A stretch of 64,000 bases of DNA, taken from positions 23,165,001-23,229,000 of the forward strand of contig CM050659.1 in NCBI GenBank assembly GCA_027574665.1, in the 5' to 3' direction. Origin of the DNA: Rhynochetos jubatus (Eukaryota > Chordata > Aves > Eurypygiformes > Rhynochetidae). Positions within the stretch are counted from its first letter, which is position 1. Every line of letters begins with the position of its first letter. Below, one piece after another: positions 1-12,082 of this stretch. The notes beneath the pieces are model-generated. The model worked only from the letters and a program-made list of their open reading frames with translations. It was not told the DNA's origin and searched no databases. A program made the translations under genes and the position numbers.

Positions 1-1196
1 AGCACACAAGCGCTTATGGCTGGGCTCCGAGTGAGGCAGCATTGAAGCACAAAGTAAGCAAATTTGAAATTGTTTGGAGACTTTTCAGAGCTTCTCATTA
101 TCTCATTTGTGCGTTTAATGGTCGTTGTGAGTGCACGCATCAGGAGTGTTTGAGGTTTGGATGCCACTGGCAGCAGTTGGAGGGACAGAGAGGCCTACCT
201 GCAACACAGGCATGCAGTTGCCAGGTGTCTTGTTACCCCGGCGAAGGAGTCCTGGTACACAGCGTGGACAACGCTGGGGTGCAAGCAGTATGGAGGCCCA
301 GAGGCATGTCTGCTTAACACAAAGCAAAAACCACTGTTGATTAAAGACACCCGGAAAAGGCAGAGTGCTCCCTGCTTGGGAGAGAGTCCTTACAGCAGTA
401 CCACCCTTCTGGAGAGGCAAGATCTCTGTCAGAACAGCATCCTCAGCTCTCTGTTGAGCAAGGTGGGGGAAGGATGATCTGGACATGTCCGTGGTAGACA
501 TTATGTGTCGATAACCTGGGGCATTCTGTGTGGCCAGAACAGGCCATTGTATGTGGAATAGATGAGATGCTCATTTAACACAGTGAGGCAGGAGTTTGTA
601 AAGAGCTCAGGTATGTTAAGGGTAGAAATATCTCTGAAAACCAGGGGGCTTTTATTGATTTTAAGTCATGTATGAGCTTCTGAAAATTACATTGTCTCTG
701 AATTTCTCATCAGAAGCTCTCAGCTAATAAAACTGTTGAAAGCAGAAAATTACTCTTCATACAGAGGTGGTCGAAGTGGTGGTGTCCTGGGTGCCTCGTG
801 TGGGTGTTCAGCAGTGTCTGCTTCTCTCTGGAGTCTCTAGTGCTTAGACATGCTGAGTAACTGTCAGGGTTAGCTCTGTTGTGACCATTTGCCTGAATGA
901 TCATGAACTTCATCTAGGATTCTCATGTGTGTGTCATGAGTCCAGTCCTAGCTAACGAGAGAGGCTGGATAATAAGCTTTAGATTTTTTCATCTGTAATT
1001 AGGCAAGTATGAATCTGAAGGCTGCTTGTAACTCCTGTCCAAGGCGCTGCTTCCTTCTGATGGATATGGCTAAAACAGTGGAGCAAAAGGATGCAGTAAG
1101 GTGAAGAAATTAAACCACAATAATTGAGTAAAATTTTTGATGAATTAAAAAAAAAATAATTAAAACCTTATGTAAAAAATATACCAAGAAATCAAT

Positions 1197-1231
1197 CCTT
1201 TCTTTCTGTCTTTCTTTTTCTGTCTTTCTTG
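1197..1231 (+). repeat. Pyrimidine-rich microsatellite (TTTC/TGTC type)
   Basis: An almost pure C/T tract built from TTTC and TGTC units. A 13-base phrase (TTCTGTCTTTCTT) occurs twice, at 1204-1216 and 1218-1230, so the tract probably grew by slippage or tandem duplication. It is likely to vary in length between individuals. No function is implied. Confidence 0.8.
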
Positions 1232-1800
1232 GAATCCACCCTGAACCAGATGTTGGGAGTCTGTAGTTTAGTGTTTTTGGATCACTGCCCAGACTTTTAC
1301 CTATCTTTTCAGCTATTTACACGGGTTTTATTTCTCCAGCTGTGCTTTCTCTGATACTGTACAGTTGCAGACCTGCTAAGTTGGGAGTCACTAATAGAGG
1401 GAGGTACTGTATTTTCATTGAGACGAACAATGGTACAAAACATCAAATGCAAATAATTTTGTCTTTGCTCAAAGAGTAAGAGGATCGGGCTTAATGAAGG
1501 GTGTGAAGAAATCTGCTGTGGACAGTGATAACACAGAAGGAGGGAAGGGAGTGGCATAGGAATTTTCTTTCCACCGCCACCGCAGAGGAGGAGCAGACAG
1601 CTGCTGCTGCTGTCTATGGGAAAAGGTGCGGGAGAACATCTTTTGTTTAAAACACACCAAACTTCCATTGTGTTGTTTGGCTTTAAGTGGTTTTTAATTT
1701 TGATGGTTTCTAGCTTTACTAATTAAAATTTCCATTGCTACCTTTCCATTACAAATTACTTTCTTCTTTATATGTTTATTAATTATTATTAATTTTAATT

Positions 1801-1824
1801 GGATTTTTAATCGGATTTTTAATC
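1801..1824 (+). repeat. Perfect 12-bp tandem duplication
   Basis: The unit GGATTTTTAATC occurs twice head to tail without mismatch, inside an AT-rich TAATT-containing stretch. The perfect identity suggests a recent replication-slippage duplication. It creates two adjacent TTAATC phrases of the kind bound by some homeodomain proteins, but nothing shows use. Confidence 0.8.
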
Positions 1825-4663
1825 CATAAAGATTCAGTCTGGAGGACTAGAAGACTGTTGGCATGACTGACTGTAGTCTCTATGCCCTGGCCATAGAGAA
1901 GTTCTATCATGTGTCTCTTGCATTATAGCAGGTATTGGCAGCAAAATCGAGCCTCCACGTCAGTCCTCTGACAGACCACTAAATCTAGTTCATAGGGTTG
2001 CTCATACAGTTGCACTAAAACTTTTATTTTGTGTTGGCATAACATTTGGCACATTTCTGAATTATAGCCTTCCAACTTGTAGTGGTCTCAGCTGTAAGGT
2101 TTAGACTGGAGAGAGGAGAAAGTTTCTCAGCAGAAGATTAGTAAGGGCTCTCCTGAGTGAAGGGGTATAAGTTTTAAAGGTGTTGTGTGGCAGCCTGCCT
2201 AAGGGACTGATGCTTCAGGTTTGGTCCTGACTCTGGATTTGAGCCAATACCCTAGAGGTTAAATATTCCATAGCCTGTTACCAATCCCCTGAGCAATCTA
2301 GTGTCTCCAGGTGCTAGCCTTTTACACAGACTTCTAGCAAAGGCAGTTTCACTGGCAGTAAGAATCAGCTAGTTCAGCTCAACTGGAATTTTTTAATGAA
2401 GTCTCTCATACCAGGCGGACTGAGGATCATCTGATGGAAGGAAAGGCAAATGAAGAAAGGCAAGGGAAAATGGGGATATTCTGGAAGGCTATTTTACAGT
2501 GCTGTGCCTAGGAAGAGGTGGCAGAAGGGTGTGTCTAAGAACAGGTATGATGAGACCAGGTATCTGAGCTAGCAACCATTTTGTTACTGAGCTTGCTATA
2601 TGACATGCAGTGCTTCTTATTTCATAAACAGCATTAGCCAGAAGCCTAACTATTTGAAAAAAAAGTGTGTGTGTCCCCAGTTTTTCAGGATGGATATAGA
2701 ATGGATGCCTGAGCTATTGTCACCCAGCACAGCTGGCAGTGGTGACCCTATTCTTTAAGTGAAAGGTATCACACGATCACCATGCTTGTCCTCAGCTGGT
2801 GGACACAACAAATATGCAAAATTTGATAGAAATCTGGATACTCAGGAAAGTTAATGCAGTACTAGTAGCTTCCCTTAGGGCAGTGATTCTGAAGGCAAGC
2901 TGAGATGAGATGAGATGGAATAAAAAAAAAGGTGCTACTAACTGTAGTGTCTAGAGCTGGAAGGAGATGACCAATAGATCAAGGACATGTATTTCGTAAC
3001 CCAGACTCTCTTATTTGTGTTCCTAAATCAGTTACATATTTTATCTTCAAATTTTGGTCCCAGAGTTCCTTTTCTTCCTCACTGTTCTCTGCTAAAGACA
3101 ATGTCTGCTATCGCAGCATGAACACTTATATTAGTGCTTTTTTAGCATATGAATGTTGATCCCTTTGATTCCCAAATAGATTATTGAGAATTTTAAAGTT
3201 TTTTAAAAGACTGAAAAAATGCACAGTTCCTGTGTAAGAGACATGAGGCCTGAGTGTTCTGGTTTACATGTCTTGGGTTCAGGGAAATAGGCTTCTGCAA
3301 ACGTGTGTGGCCACATCAGCCAAAAGACTGTTCAGCGAACACTCCTTATACATATAATTTATGCAATTTGTTAATGCTGTGTGTTGCATTTTGAGGGCCT
3401 CTTGAGGCCATCAAGTTTACCACTTGTGTAGATGCTATGTTGCTAACATGGCTCCTGTTAAAATCCGAAGGCTCTGGTTCTCTACTTACATTTTGACTGT
3501 GATTCAATCCTTATTTCTACAACTCACATTTCACTGGTTTCTCCTCTTCAATTTTTTTCCCATCCCAGCAGCCATCTGGTACTTTCTTCTGTCAGCCAAG
3601 TTTCTGTTCTTTACCTGGAGCCTTTCAAACAGACTCTAGAAGAGAGTGGATTAACAGTTGTCACTGGAAAATGAGTTTACTTCCAGCTGGAAAAGCTGTG
3701 AAATATAACTACTCATTGATATACAATGTTATACATTTCTTCTTGGACACTTTTAATTCTATTTGAAGGGAATAGTTTTCCTTAGAGTTAAAAACATGTG
3801 AGAAGACCCTTAGTATCTTTAAAGTGAGTTGGCTGACTTTACTTGCTGATATTATGCATAGGGCCTCAGCATAACAACTGTGTTCTGTAGCGGACAGGTA
3901 TTTGGGATTAGCCAAAGATGAGTTTTGAGACTTTAATCTGGGTCAGATTTAGTCCAAATGAAAGAGATTTGTGGGCATCCTACTACACTTACTTTTCTTT
4001 TTCTTTTTTGTAGTAAACTCTGAAGGTTGTATTTGCCCTGCAGTATCTTTGTCCCTTTTATAACAAAAGTAGAAGTGCATAAATCACTTGAGAAGAAACC
4101 TATTCTCTTTTCTGTCCGTGGTTTATTACAACCCAGCGCAGCATCCAAAGAATAAAATTTGCCTGTGTACTTTTAATTATTTCAAGAACTGAAATGTCTA
4201 GGCTAGTAGTAAAAGTGTCATGAAATTACTGTAAGGTTGCATGAGTTTTGGCTGTAAATCTTACTCACCTTGACTGGATCTCATACTTTAATTCACTGGG
4301 GTATAAAATACCATTTACATTAGTTCTTAGTTCACTTAATCATAATTAAATTACTTCAGAGGGCAATAATTCCTAGAGACTCTTTCTTTGATGTGACACA
4401 AATAACAAACTGTGTTTGTAACGTGAAGGTGTTCTACTTCACTTTTACATTTGCCCTAGCCTTATAGAGCATATAATGTTCTCTTTAGGTATAGACATAT
4501 GCTCTTGTTACATGCACCATATGGGTCACAGATGTGGCTGACATGGCTACATGACATCTTTTTTAATTTCATTGCACTATACCAAGGCTGTGCCTAGACC
4601 TTTTCATGATGGTTTGAAGGGATTTCTGCTCGGGATTTCAATTTTTTTCACCTGAATGATGAT

Positions 4664-4697
4664 GGGGGGGGGGAGGGGGGGGGATGAGGGGGAGGGG
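4664..4697 (+). repeat. G-run block, strong G-quadruplex candidate
   Basis: Four G-runs lie within 34 bases: 10 G (4664-4673), 9 G (4675-4683), 5 G (4688-4692) and 4 G (4694-4697). They are separated by loops of 1, 4 and 1 bases. This satisfies the usual G4 pattern of four runs of at least three G with loops of 1-7. The surrounding sequence is AT-rich, so the block stands out sharply. Exact run lengths may be unreliable because long homopolymers are prone to sequencing error. Confidence 0.85.
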
Positions 4698-7600
4698 CCG
4701 TCTTTTTCTGCTATCAGGTTATATTGTGTTAATAAAAACCTGTATGAAAGGAATATTTTGCTGCTGATGAATTCATTGTCACCTTAAGCATGGCTTCACT
4801 GCAATGTACTAGTAGTTCCTTTCTTTATTTCTGTGTATACCTAATACTTGAGCTTTGCCTTGCTTTTCCTCTCCTTATCACAGTCCAGGGGTACTTTTTG
4901 GAAGAAGTGCCATCTATAGATTGTCCATGAGCTTAAGGTTTGAAATCCAGTTTTAAGTTTTGCAACTACATTTTGAGTTACATGCAACTTAAGAAATACT
5001 TCTACGCTAAAGAACAAATTTGGAAGTAGGGGTTTGTTGCTATGCCTTTTTGTAATGTATACAGTTTTACTGATCTGAAATACGAATATTACCTGTTAAT
5101 AAGACCAGTTCCTTTTGCCTTCTGAACCAGAATGACAATTACATTACTCTCGTGTAGGGTTTCTATCTGTGCACAGTCTGTGAGTACTGCTGCCATGGCA
5201 ACTACTGTGGACCAAACTCAGGATTTCCATGTAAATAACACAGACCTCTGACTATGAATGGGACACTGGGATGTTATCTCAGTCAAAATACCTGTCTGTT
5301 TGTCTGTCTAACCACTTAGTGAACTCAGTTTTGGTGTGTTGGGTTGGAGGAACAGAAATGATCTGAACAATAGTGCTGGTTAGGAAGTGAACCAATGAAA
5401 GTTCCAGGGCAATACTTGTTACATGTTAAAGTCTTTCATAATTTATTCATGGTCTTTTTTGTGTTGTCTTCAGTGGAAGCTGGAGTAGTTCCAAGAGGAA
5501 GCACAGTTTATCGTATCAAAGTTGAACAGGAGACAATTTGTGTTCTTCCCGTAGCAGCAAACGTGGAAGATGAGTGCCTAAGTTAGGTTGGAGGTAAAGG
5601 CGGATAAAGGCTTACGTCTAATAATCAACAGTGGAAAGTGAATAACCACGAAATTAATGAAAAAATAGAATAATCTGTTATATCTTCTGTACCACATATT
5701 GCTAGCAATGTCCCATCCTGTGTCTCAAGACATCAGAAACACAGAACTCTAGATGAGTAATTGGAAATTCTAGATGTATTTCAGTTACCTGCTTTCTTAG
5801 TGGACATACAGAAGACACATTCAGATATGAAAAAAATATACGACATTATGTATATTTTCTAGTGTAAATGTCTGTTAGTAGGCGAATGAAATGCGAACGT
5901 TCTTCTTTCCATACATTCGCTGCATGTAATTGAGATGCTTTCCTACTCTTACTGAAAGCCACTCCAGTGTTCGGAATGCATTTGGCAGTCTTAATGCAGT
6001 TATTATCAGTCTCGCTAAAGTTTCCATATGGCTTTATAAGCCATCTCTAGCAGTGTACAGCCCTCTCGCTTCCCATGTGCCTTCAGCCACTGGAAGAACG
6101 TGAGGTGGAGCTCAGGAGATCCCTGCTGTCTGAGTCTGTGTGCAAGGAGTTCCCCAGGCACGGGATGGTTTCCTGTCACTAATGATATCTATAGGATCAG
6201 GGCAATTAATTTTATTAGATTTGGAAAGTTTCCATTTCAATGTTGACCTTTTATTTGCATATACATTCATTTAAATTTGAAAAGCAAAAGTAGATTGCAA
6301 TTCAAAGCAACTAATTTGTTCAAAATATTTGGAAAGGACATTTGGATAGTTTCAAAAGGTTTTGGCTTTGTTTTAATGGGAATTTTGCCCAAATTAATTT
6401 GATTTCACTCTTTCTGTTTTGCTGAAACCCCTCCCCACCCAAATAATCTCTTCTTGATAAACCTCCTTCTGAATCTCACTGATATTGATGAAAATTAGAT
6501 GTGAATTATATTTATGTGGAAAGAAGCAATTCAGAAATGAGTTTGAATTGACATTCAGCAGTGTTGACAGACATAACTGAGGTAATTATACTAAATATGC
6601 CTCTTTATTTCGCAGTCCAGAGAGGCTGGGTACTGCGAGTGGAACAGTCTCTGGCCTAAATCTCTTGATCATAGTTCTTCCATCAAAGCATATGAGGTGT
6701 TCAAGGTCCTCCTTGATTCTTTACAGCTCTTAAGGAATTGCTTTAGATTACTGCATCGCACCTTTCGTCAAGCTTATTTTGTAAAAGATTATGCAAAGGC
6801 AAGCAGTCCTATTTCTGCAGAATAATCTTTATTAAAGGTCACGGCCTTTCTTCCTCCTTCTGAAACCTTAGAAGAGCCATAGGCTTTGTATCCCTTCCAG
6901 ACATTAAAGGGTCCATTTCAAAGCAGTGAATGTGGGAGGTATACACACAAATCTTTCTAACAAATAACGGGATTTATTTTTTGACTTGACCCTTTTGAGC
7001 ACGACTTTGAAAACTTACACGGGAACATCTATCTGAAAAGTCTTCAGTCACCACTCTCTAGGATAGAGAATTTATGGGCAAGCAGGATTTGGGCTTTGCT
7101 TAACCTTATCTGTATGGCTGGAGGGAAAGCAAAAGATAATTAATTGTCTCATGGCTATTTAGCTTCCTTGAGGCAACCGCTGCCTAAGTTGACCATGGCA
7201 GGGTACTGTTATGCTGGACCCTGCTTGTATCTGTGCTAGAAGGGAGGCATGTAGCCTTGCTGCAGCACAAGGAACTCATTTCCCAGCCCAGTTGCTCCTA
7301 TAACATCTTGACACATCATGCTGTTAAACTGACATTTCATCAGGTTTTTACAGCAATATCTGGAATGTACTTTTTGGAGAGATTGTTTCTCTACATTCTA
7401 TTAAGGTTCAGATATAACTGAATTTCAGCATCAAACCATGGGTGTTCTGCATGGAGAAGTTTCTAAGACAAAGAGGGGTCAATTGAGAAGAGAGGCTAAT
7501 GACTGCAGACAAGACCTGGGGGAGGGAGTGTGTTCCTTAGAGTAAGGGGTACATGAAAGATGTACAGGCAGGGCTGTGATGATAGTGGGTGGGAGATCAA

Positions 7601-9457
7601 CAAGATGGAACTGAGACTGAAGTATGGGCCACAAAGATTCATGGAAATCTTCACAGAAAGCGAAGACTAAAAAATGATCCCTGGGTCCATTCCTGGTTTT
7701 ACATGTCACAGGAGTCATTGATATGAAGAACAGCCACAACAGAACAACTTGAAATTCCCCTGACACATTTACTTGCCTGAACAAAAATAGGTTTATACTA
7801 ACCTTTCACTCTGGGGAGTCCACAAAGTCTGTGGCAGGTTTCTTAGTGTCCTGTGATGTTGTCAGTCAAACCCAGGCCTATGGCAAGTCTTGCAGAGAGG
7901 AATTCTGTGAGCTTGGCTTGACCAAGGCAGAGAACAAACTTGTACTGAAGGTGGGTGACGTTTCATGCATTCAGGACAGGTGCTGCAGAAAGGCAGCTGA
8001 GACCTAGTGTGACCATTTCCTAAAGTGCTTTCAAACTATCTGTGCCCCGAGAGGTTCTGAAACAGGAAAAAACTGGTCCTGAGCCAGAAGCAATCTACGG
8101 AAATAAAAAAGCAACTAGATAAATTAGATGGGATAAGTCATATAATTATATAACTGGATACAGTCAGAAGTAATTTTAGCAGGTCAGTTTTTGACTGTGC
8201 GCACCACTATCGCAGCATAATTCTTTAGTCAAAATACTACTATCAACTATTTATTCCCAGAATAAATCAGGGAAAATATTTCCATTGCATCTTAAGGAAT
8301 GAGGGGTTTTTGTTGTTGTTTTTACACTGTAAAAACCAATTGCATTTACTTTGGGATGTAGCTGTAGATGGGGTGTTTCTTTAGTAGTGTATTGCTACTG
8401 ATATATGGCCTCCAGAAGGTATACTCCATCTGGATGCATGATTCATTCAGATAAATTACTTATCCAATCCTGGGATCTGTAGTAGAAAAGCAAGCAATTA
8501 ACCTTTCCTAATAAGAGCCAGCAGTAGGCCTTAAGGAAGTTAAAATGAAGCAGGTAGCTGGTGTTTAGTTTCCAGAGCAAGTTTTAATACCAGCAGATGG
8601 TGCTAAAATGTCCATTAAAAGGAAAAAAACCCAACAACCCAAACATCTCAAATTTCCTTAAAATCATAAACCGTCAGGAAAAGATAAATTGAGATACTTT
8701 AGCTAATTGCTGTGGAAAGTTGAATCTAGGGTGATGTTAGTCATCTTTTTACTTAGACTAGCATAACACACATGAAGAGGTGTGTAGCCCTTATTTTCTA
8801 GTTTGCTTTCAAGGTGGATCAATTTTCCTTGAGTCAGTTCTTTACCTTGAATAAGGGGACTCAAGTATTTCAGGAATTTTCATTCATATGCAAAGTGTGG
8901 ATTAAAAACTTTGCTGTATAGTTTTGCTGATTAATTAAAGGAAATATTTAAGAATTTTAGACTCTTTTTCACTCTGAATAAGTGCTTGAAAAAAAAGGCA
9001 ACTATTTTTTCTGAGGACATTGCTGTATAATTTTGTTGGTCACTAAAGGGAAGGTATGTTATTTTTTATGTACAGAAGCCCCTAATATCACAGGAAGACT
9101 AACTTGTAATAAATAAATAAAAATCCATTGCAAAGGAGTTGCATGGTTAACTCAGGGAAATTTGATATAGGAATGCAGAAGCTTTCAGTTCCAGTCCATC
9201 TGGTCACATGGGTCTGAAGTCGATAGCTAGTGAGCACTGCTAGCCACGACATGTGTTAGGAGGCCTTCATGAGGCAGCCTGCAGCCACCCCAGGCAGTCC
9301 TCATCCAGAACAGCAAATGAAAACCTTCTTGACAGCCTCTGCAAAGGGGGCATGCCACTAAAATGGCTCTTTTCCTCTTACACTAAATCTAGTATGTATT
9401 TGCATGTGTGCAAGAGCAAAGAGAAAAGTGATGGGAGAGGGTGTGTGGGGGGGTGTA
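4698..9457. other. Unique non-coding DNA with a few candidate regulatory motifs
   Basis: No supportable gene. Open frames are short (up to about 100 codons) and match no family I know. The stretch contains a TGCCATGGCAAC phrase at 5191-5202, resembling one form of the RFX X-box, an octamer ATTTGCAT at 6253-6260 inside an AT-rich, homeodomain-motif-rich block (about 6190-6500), and a CTCF-like core at 8590-8604. A possible splice-bounded stretch at 5474-5593 has stops in all three frames and is not called as a coding exon. Confidence 0.65.
8590..8604 (+). promoter_or_regulatory. Candidate CTCF-binding core motif
   Basis: CCAGCAGATGGTGCT matches 14 of 15 positions of the degenerate CTCF core (CCASYAGRKGGCRSY). 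The only mismatch is T for C at position 12. CTCF is the zinc-finger protein that anchors chromatin loops and insulators in vertebrates. By my rough estimate about 0.5 one-mismatch sites are expected by chance in a window this size, so this is a candidate only. Its orientation is plus, pointing toward the minus-oriented site near 46.46 kb. Confidence 0.35.
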
Positions 9458-9858
9458 GAACGTTGAAAGCCAATTGTATCCTGGGCTGTATCAGGAGAAG
9501 TGAAGGTGATTCTCCCCCTCCACTCTGCTCTTGTGAGACCTCACCTGGAGTACTGCATCCAGCTGTGGAGCCCTCAACATAAGAAGGACATAGACAGGTT
9601 GGAATGAATCCAGAGGAGGCCATGAAGATGGTCAGATTAAACGTAAGGAAGAAGTTCTTCCTGGAGAGTGTGGTGAGGCACTGGAACAGGTTGCCGAGTG
9701 AGGCTGTGGATGCCCCCTCCCTGGAAGTGTCCAAGGCCAGGCTGGATGAGGCTTGGAGCAACCTGGTCTGGTGGAAGGTGTCCCTGCCCATGGCAGGGGG
9801 TTGGAACTTGATGGTCTTTAAGGTCCCTTCCAACCCAAACCAGTCTATGATTCTATGA
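9458..9858 (+). mobile_element. CR1 LINE 3' fragment with internal deletions
   Basis: A non-autonomous remnant of a CR1 non-LTR retrotransposon, covering the C-terminal end of ORF2 (reverse transcriptase) and the 3' tail. Near 9524-9607 one frame reads [14 protein letters not shown], the conserved CR1 phrase, then stops at TGA 9605-9607. The sequence then jumps to the region reading VVRHWNRLPSEAVDAPSLEV, the end of ORF2. About 200 bp of the family consensus that normally lies between these blocks is missing, and about 17-20 bp appears missing near 9500. The usual ORF2 stop (LV-stop) reads LVWW here, so the frame runs on through the 3' region to 9858. It ends in the CR1 tail TTCTATGATTCTATGA. 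The element is dead: 5'-truncated, internally deleted and interrupted by stops. Confidence 0.95.
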
Positions 9859-10383
9859 ACATGGAGAGCAAGTGATCTCGGAACTACCCAGGGTGAGTTT
9901 CTTTCCTAAATGCCCAAAAGTTTAGATGGTACCACTTTTATCTGATTCACTGTGTGAGTCTCATCCCCTAGGCATGACTGTGTGATTCATGCAATAATTG
10001 TTTGAAATGCATGGATTAGTAATGATGGTGATTTAGGGACAGAGCTGGGCACATTTCTTTAAGCAGCATAAAGAAATAATGCTGAATTTTTGGAGCACTA
10101 GTGCTACAATAGAGCCCCAGAGCAACTGACAGGCATTCAGAATGCTGGATTCTAGCTCAAAATGTACAGCCCTGGAAGATTTTGGAGTTAAGGATTCTGC
10201 AGCGAACTTGGCTTCAGTTTGAAAGACCCTGGCTTCATAAACACAGACTATGTCACATCAGAGGATGAAGCAACATATCAGGACTGTGAGTCTAGAGAAT
10301 CTAAGAAATAAAATGAGACCATCCTTTCTAAGGATCCAAAAGTTCTTCCTATCAAGATAATGAATGTAAAGTAACTTCTAATG

Positions 10384-10440
10384 TAGAATCTTTAGGTTGG
10401 AAAAGACCTTTAAGATCATCAAGTCCAACCATTAACCTAG
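10384..10440 (-). mobile_element. CR1 LINE 3'-tail fragment (older subfamily)
   Basis: On the plus strand this reads AGAATC, then TTTAGGTTGGAAAAGACC, then a run ending in AAGTCCAACC. That is the reverse complement of the common avian CR1 3' end of the 'GGTTGGACTTGATGATCTT' type. The following bases to about 10495, including GTGGCCACATCCTCATGTCT, weakly resemble the next part of the consensus, so the fragment may extend that far. It is only the 3' untranslated end, without ORF2 sequence, and is clearly diverged. Confidence 0.75.
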
Positions 10441-12082
10441 CAGAATAATTTTCTGTAATGTATCCGAGTGGTGGCCACATCCTCATGTCTCTTGCAAGTA
10501 CTTGTCACAGTCTTCCGTAAATAAGGACTGAGAAACTCTTTCAGAGTTTATCCCAAAATAATGTAATATGGCTTCCAAATATTCATGAGTTGTGCAACCA
10601 CTTGGGACTGCGTGTATATACTTCCCCGCTGCGCACTTTATGGATACTCCTCTACGAGAATCATCCAGGTGACTGAGTAACACAAGGTGTAGGTATACAC
10701 AACAACTTATTATGATATCCTATTTAATTATTTTTGGCAGTGCTGGTGTATAATTATTTACTGACCTATCGAATTGGTCACCAATTACTGTGAAAATCAG
10801 ATTCTAAGGAGCACTGTCATTTTGATAATTAGAGGCTCTGTCTTACGAGAATGTATGCTTGTTAAGTTGTAATTTGCTTTAAAAAATAATTAAAGACAGA
10901 GGGTATTTAGGAAGGAAGGCTTAGGACCAAGATTATATTCAAAGGAAATTAAAGACAGGAAGCCCCAGGGTATTACAGCCCTGCCATGCAGCTCCTATTA
11001 AAGAAAATGAAGTCTTACAAGCAGCACAAATAGCCATGTCTGCCATAAGGCTGCCCAACGCTTTCTATTATAAGATCCTGTTTTCTATTGCTTATAACTT
11101 TGCCAAACTTAAAGCATTTGTGCCAAAATTTTCCATGCTGTCTGCCTTGGGCAAATATTTTTGAAAGTTTACTCTATAACGCTCAGCCATTTCTCCAACT
11201 GAAAAAACCCCACTATTGTTTTGCCCACATTTTCAGTGGGCAAAGGCTTTTCTGGGTTCCTTTCAGTTCATGGTCTGCTAAAGCAACGTCCCCTCTGATC
11301 TTGCTTTCTGCACCATCACCCTTGCAGAGTCCATTCGAACTCTGCTATTTAGACCATTTTCCTGGCTCTTCGTCCTATTTCACACGTTCTGCTGTCTTGC
11401 TCTTTTCCACTTTCACCTTGTTCTGTGTCTCGGGTGGTACTGCGTCATTGTTTACAGTTGTCTTCACTTTTCAGCAGTGCAATCTTTTCCATGCTTTGTC
11501 TCAAGTTGAGTGGTGTCTAAGAAAGCCTACAAAGCTAGAAGTTTATTATCATTTGAAACTTTCCTGAAAACTAGCTTGTATCATAATGCTACTGACTGTT
11601 GCTGGCTGATGGGGTAGTGGCACGCCAAACCATATTAACATCTGTATTCAGATTACTGCTGCCCTGTCTTCCCATTGATGCTACCCCAACTCACCCTTTT
11701 TTCCCTTTATTCCTCTCTTTCCTGAAATTAACCCAGATTATAAGGTGTGACCTGCCTTTTTTACAAGTTAGGTACAGTACCCTGCACAATATATCTTTCT
11801 CCAATCCTTGGCTAGCCTCAGGCAGTAGCATGATATACATAATGTTAAAAATAATTAATGCAACTTTGAAAAAAGCCAATAATTTAGAAATCTGCCTTTT
11901 GAAAAATGAGTCTTAAAGGAGCCAGTCTGTTTCATCACAGTGGGACTATCAAAGCAGTAGCGCACTCTCATCTTTATGTCATTAGGAGAAAACATCCTCT
12001 GTTATTGTTGAGCATTGGAAATATTTTTGGAGATATTTTTCTTTAATCTTACATTGTATGTGTTGTCTTTGCAACAATACTT

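Larger units (their letters stand above)
1..4663. other. Unique non-coding DNA, no gene seen
   Basis: No open frame here shows a recognisable protein family, and none exceeds about 130 codons. The sequence is AT-rich with scattered short homopolymers, a pyrimidine microsatellite near 1.2 kb, a 12-bp perfect tandem duplication at 1801-1824 and a short (CTG)n run near 1.6 kb. No interspersed repeat family was recognised. It fits intergenic or intronic DNA. An unannotated untranslated or lncRNA exon cannot be excluded by reading alone. Confidence 0.7.

Noticed and set aside
5474..5593. Possible 120-bp internal exon between TTGTCTTCAG and GAG|GTAAAG
   Set aside because: The splice-like edges are fair, but all three frames contain a stop within the interval, so it cannot be an internal coding exon. 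A non-coding exon cannot be judged without RNA data.
9378..9833. 151-codon open frame on the minus strand
   Set aside because: It is largely the antisense of the CR1 fragment at 9458-9858, so it is a shadow of the repeat and not a gene.
11088..11567. 159-codon open frame on the plus strand
   Set aside because: Phe/Leu/Ser-rich translation of pyrimidine-rich DNA with no recognisable domain, conserved motif or convincing splice boundaries.
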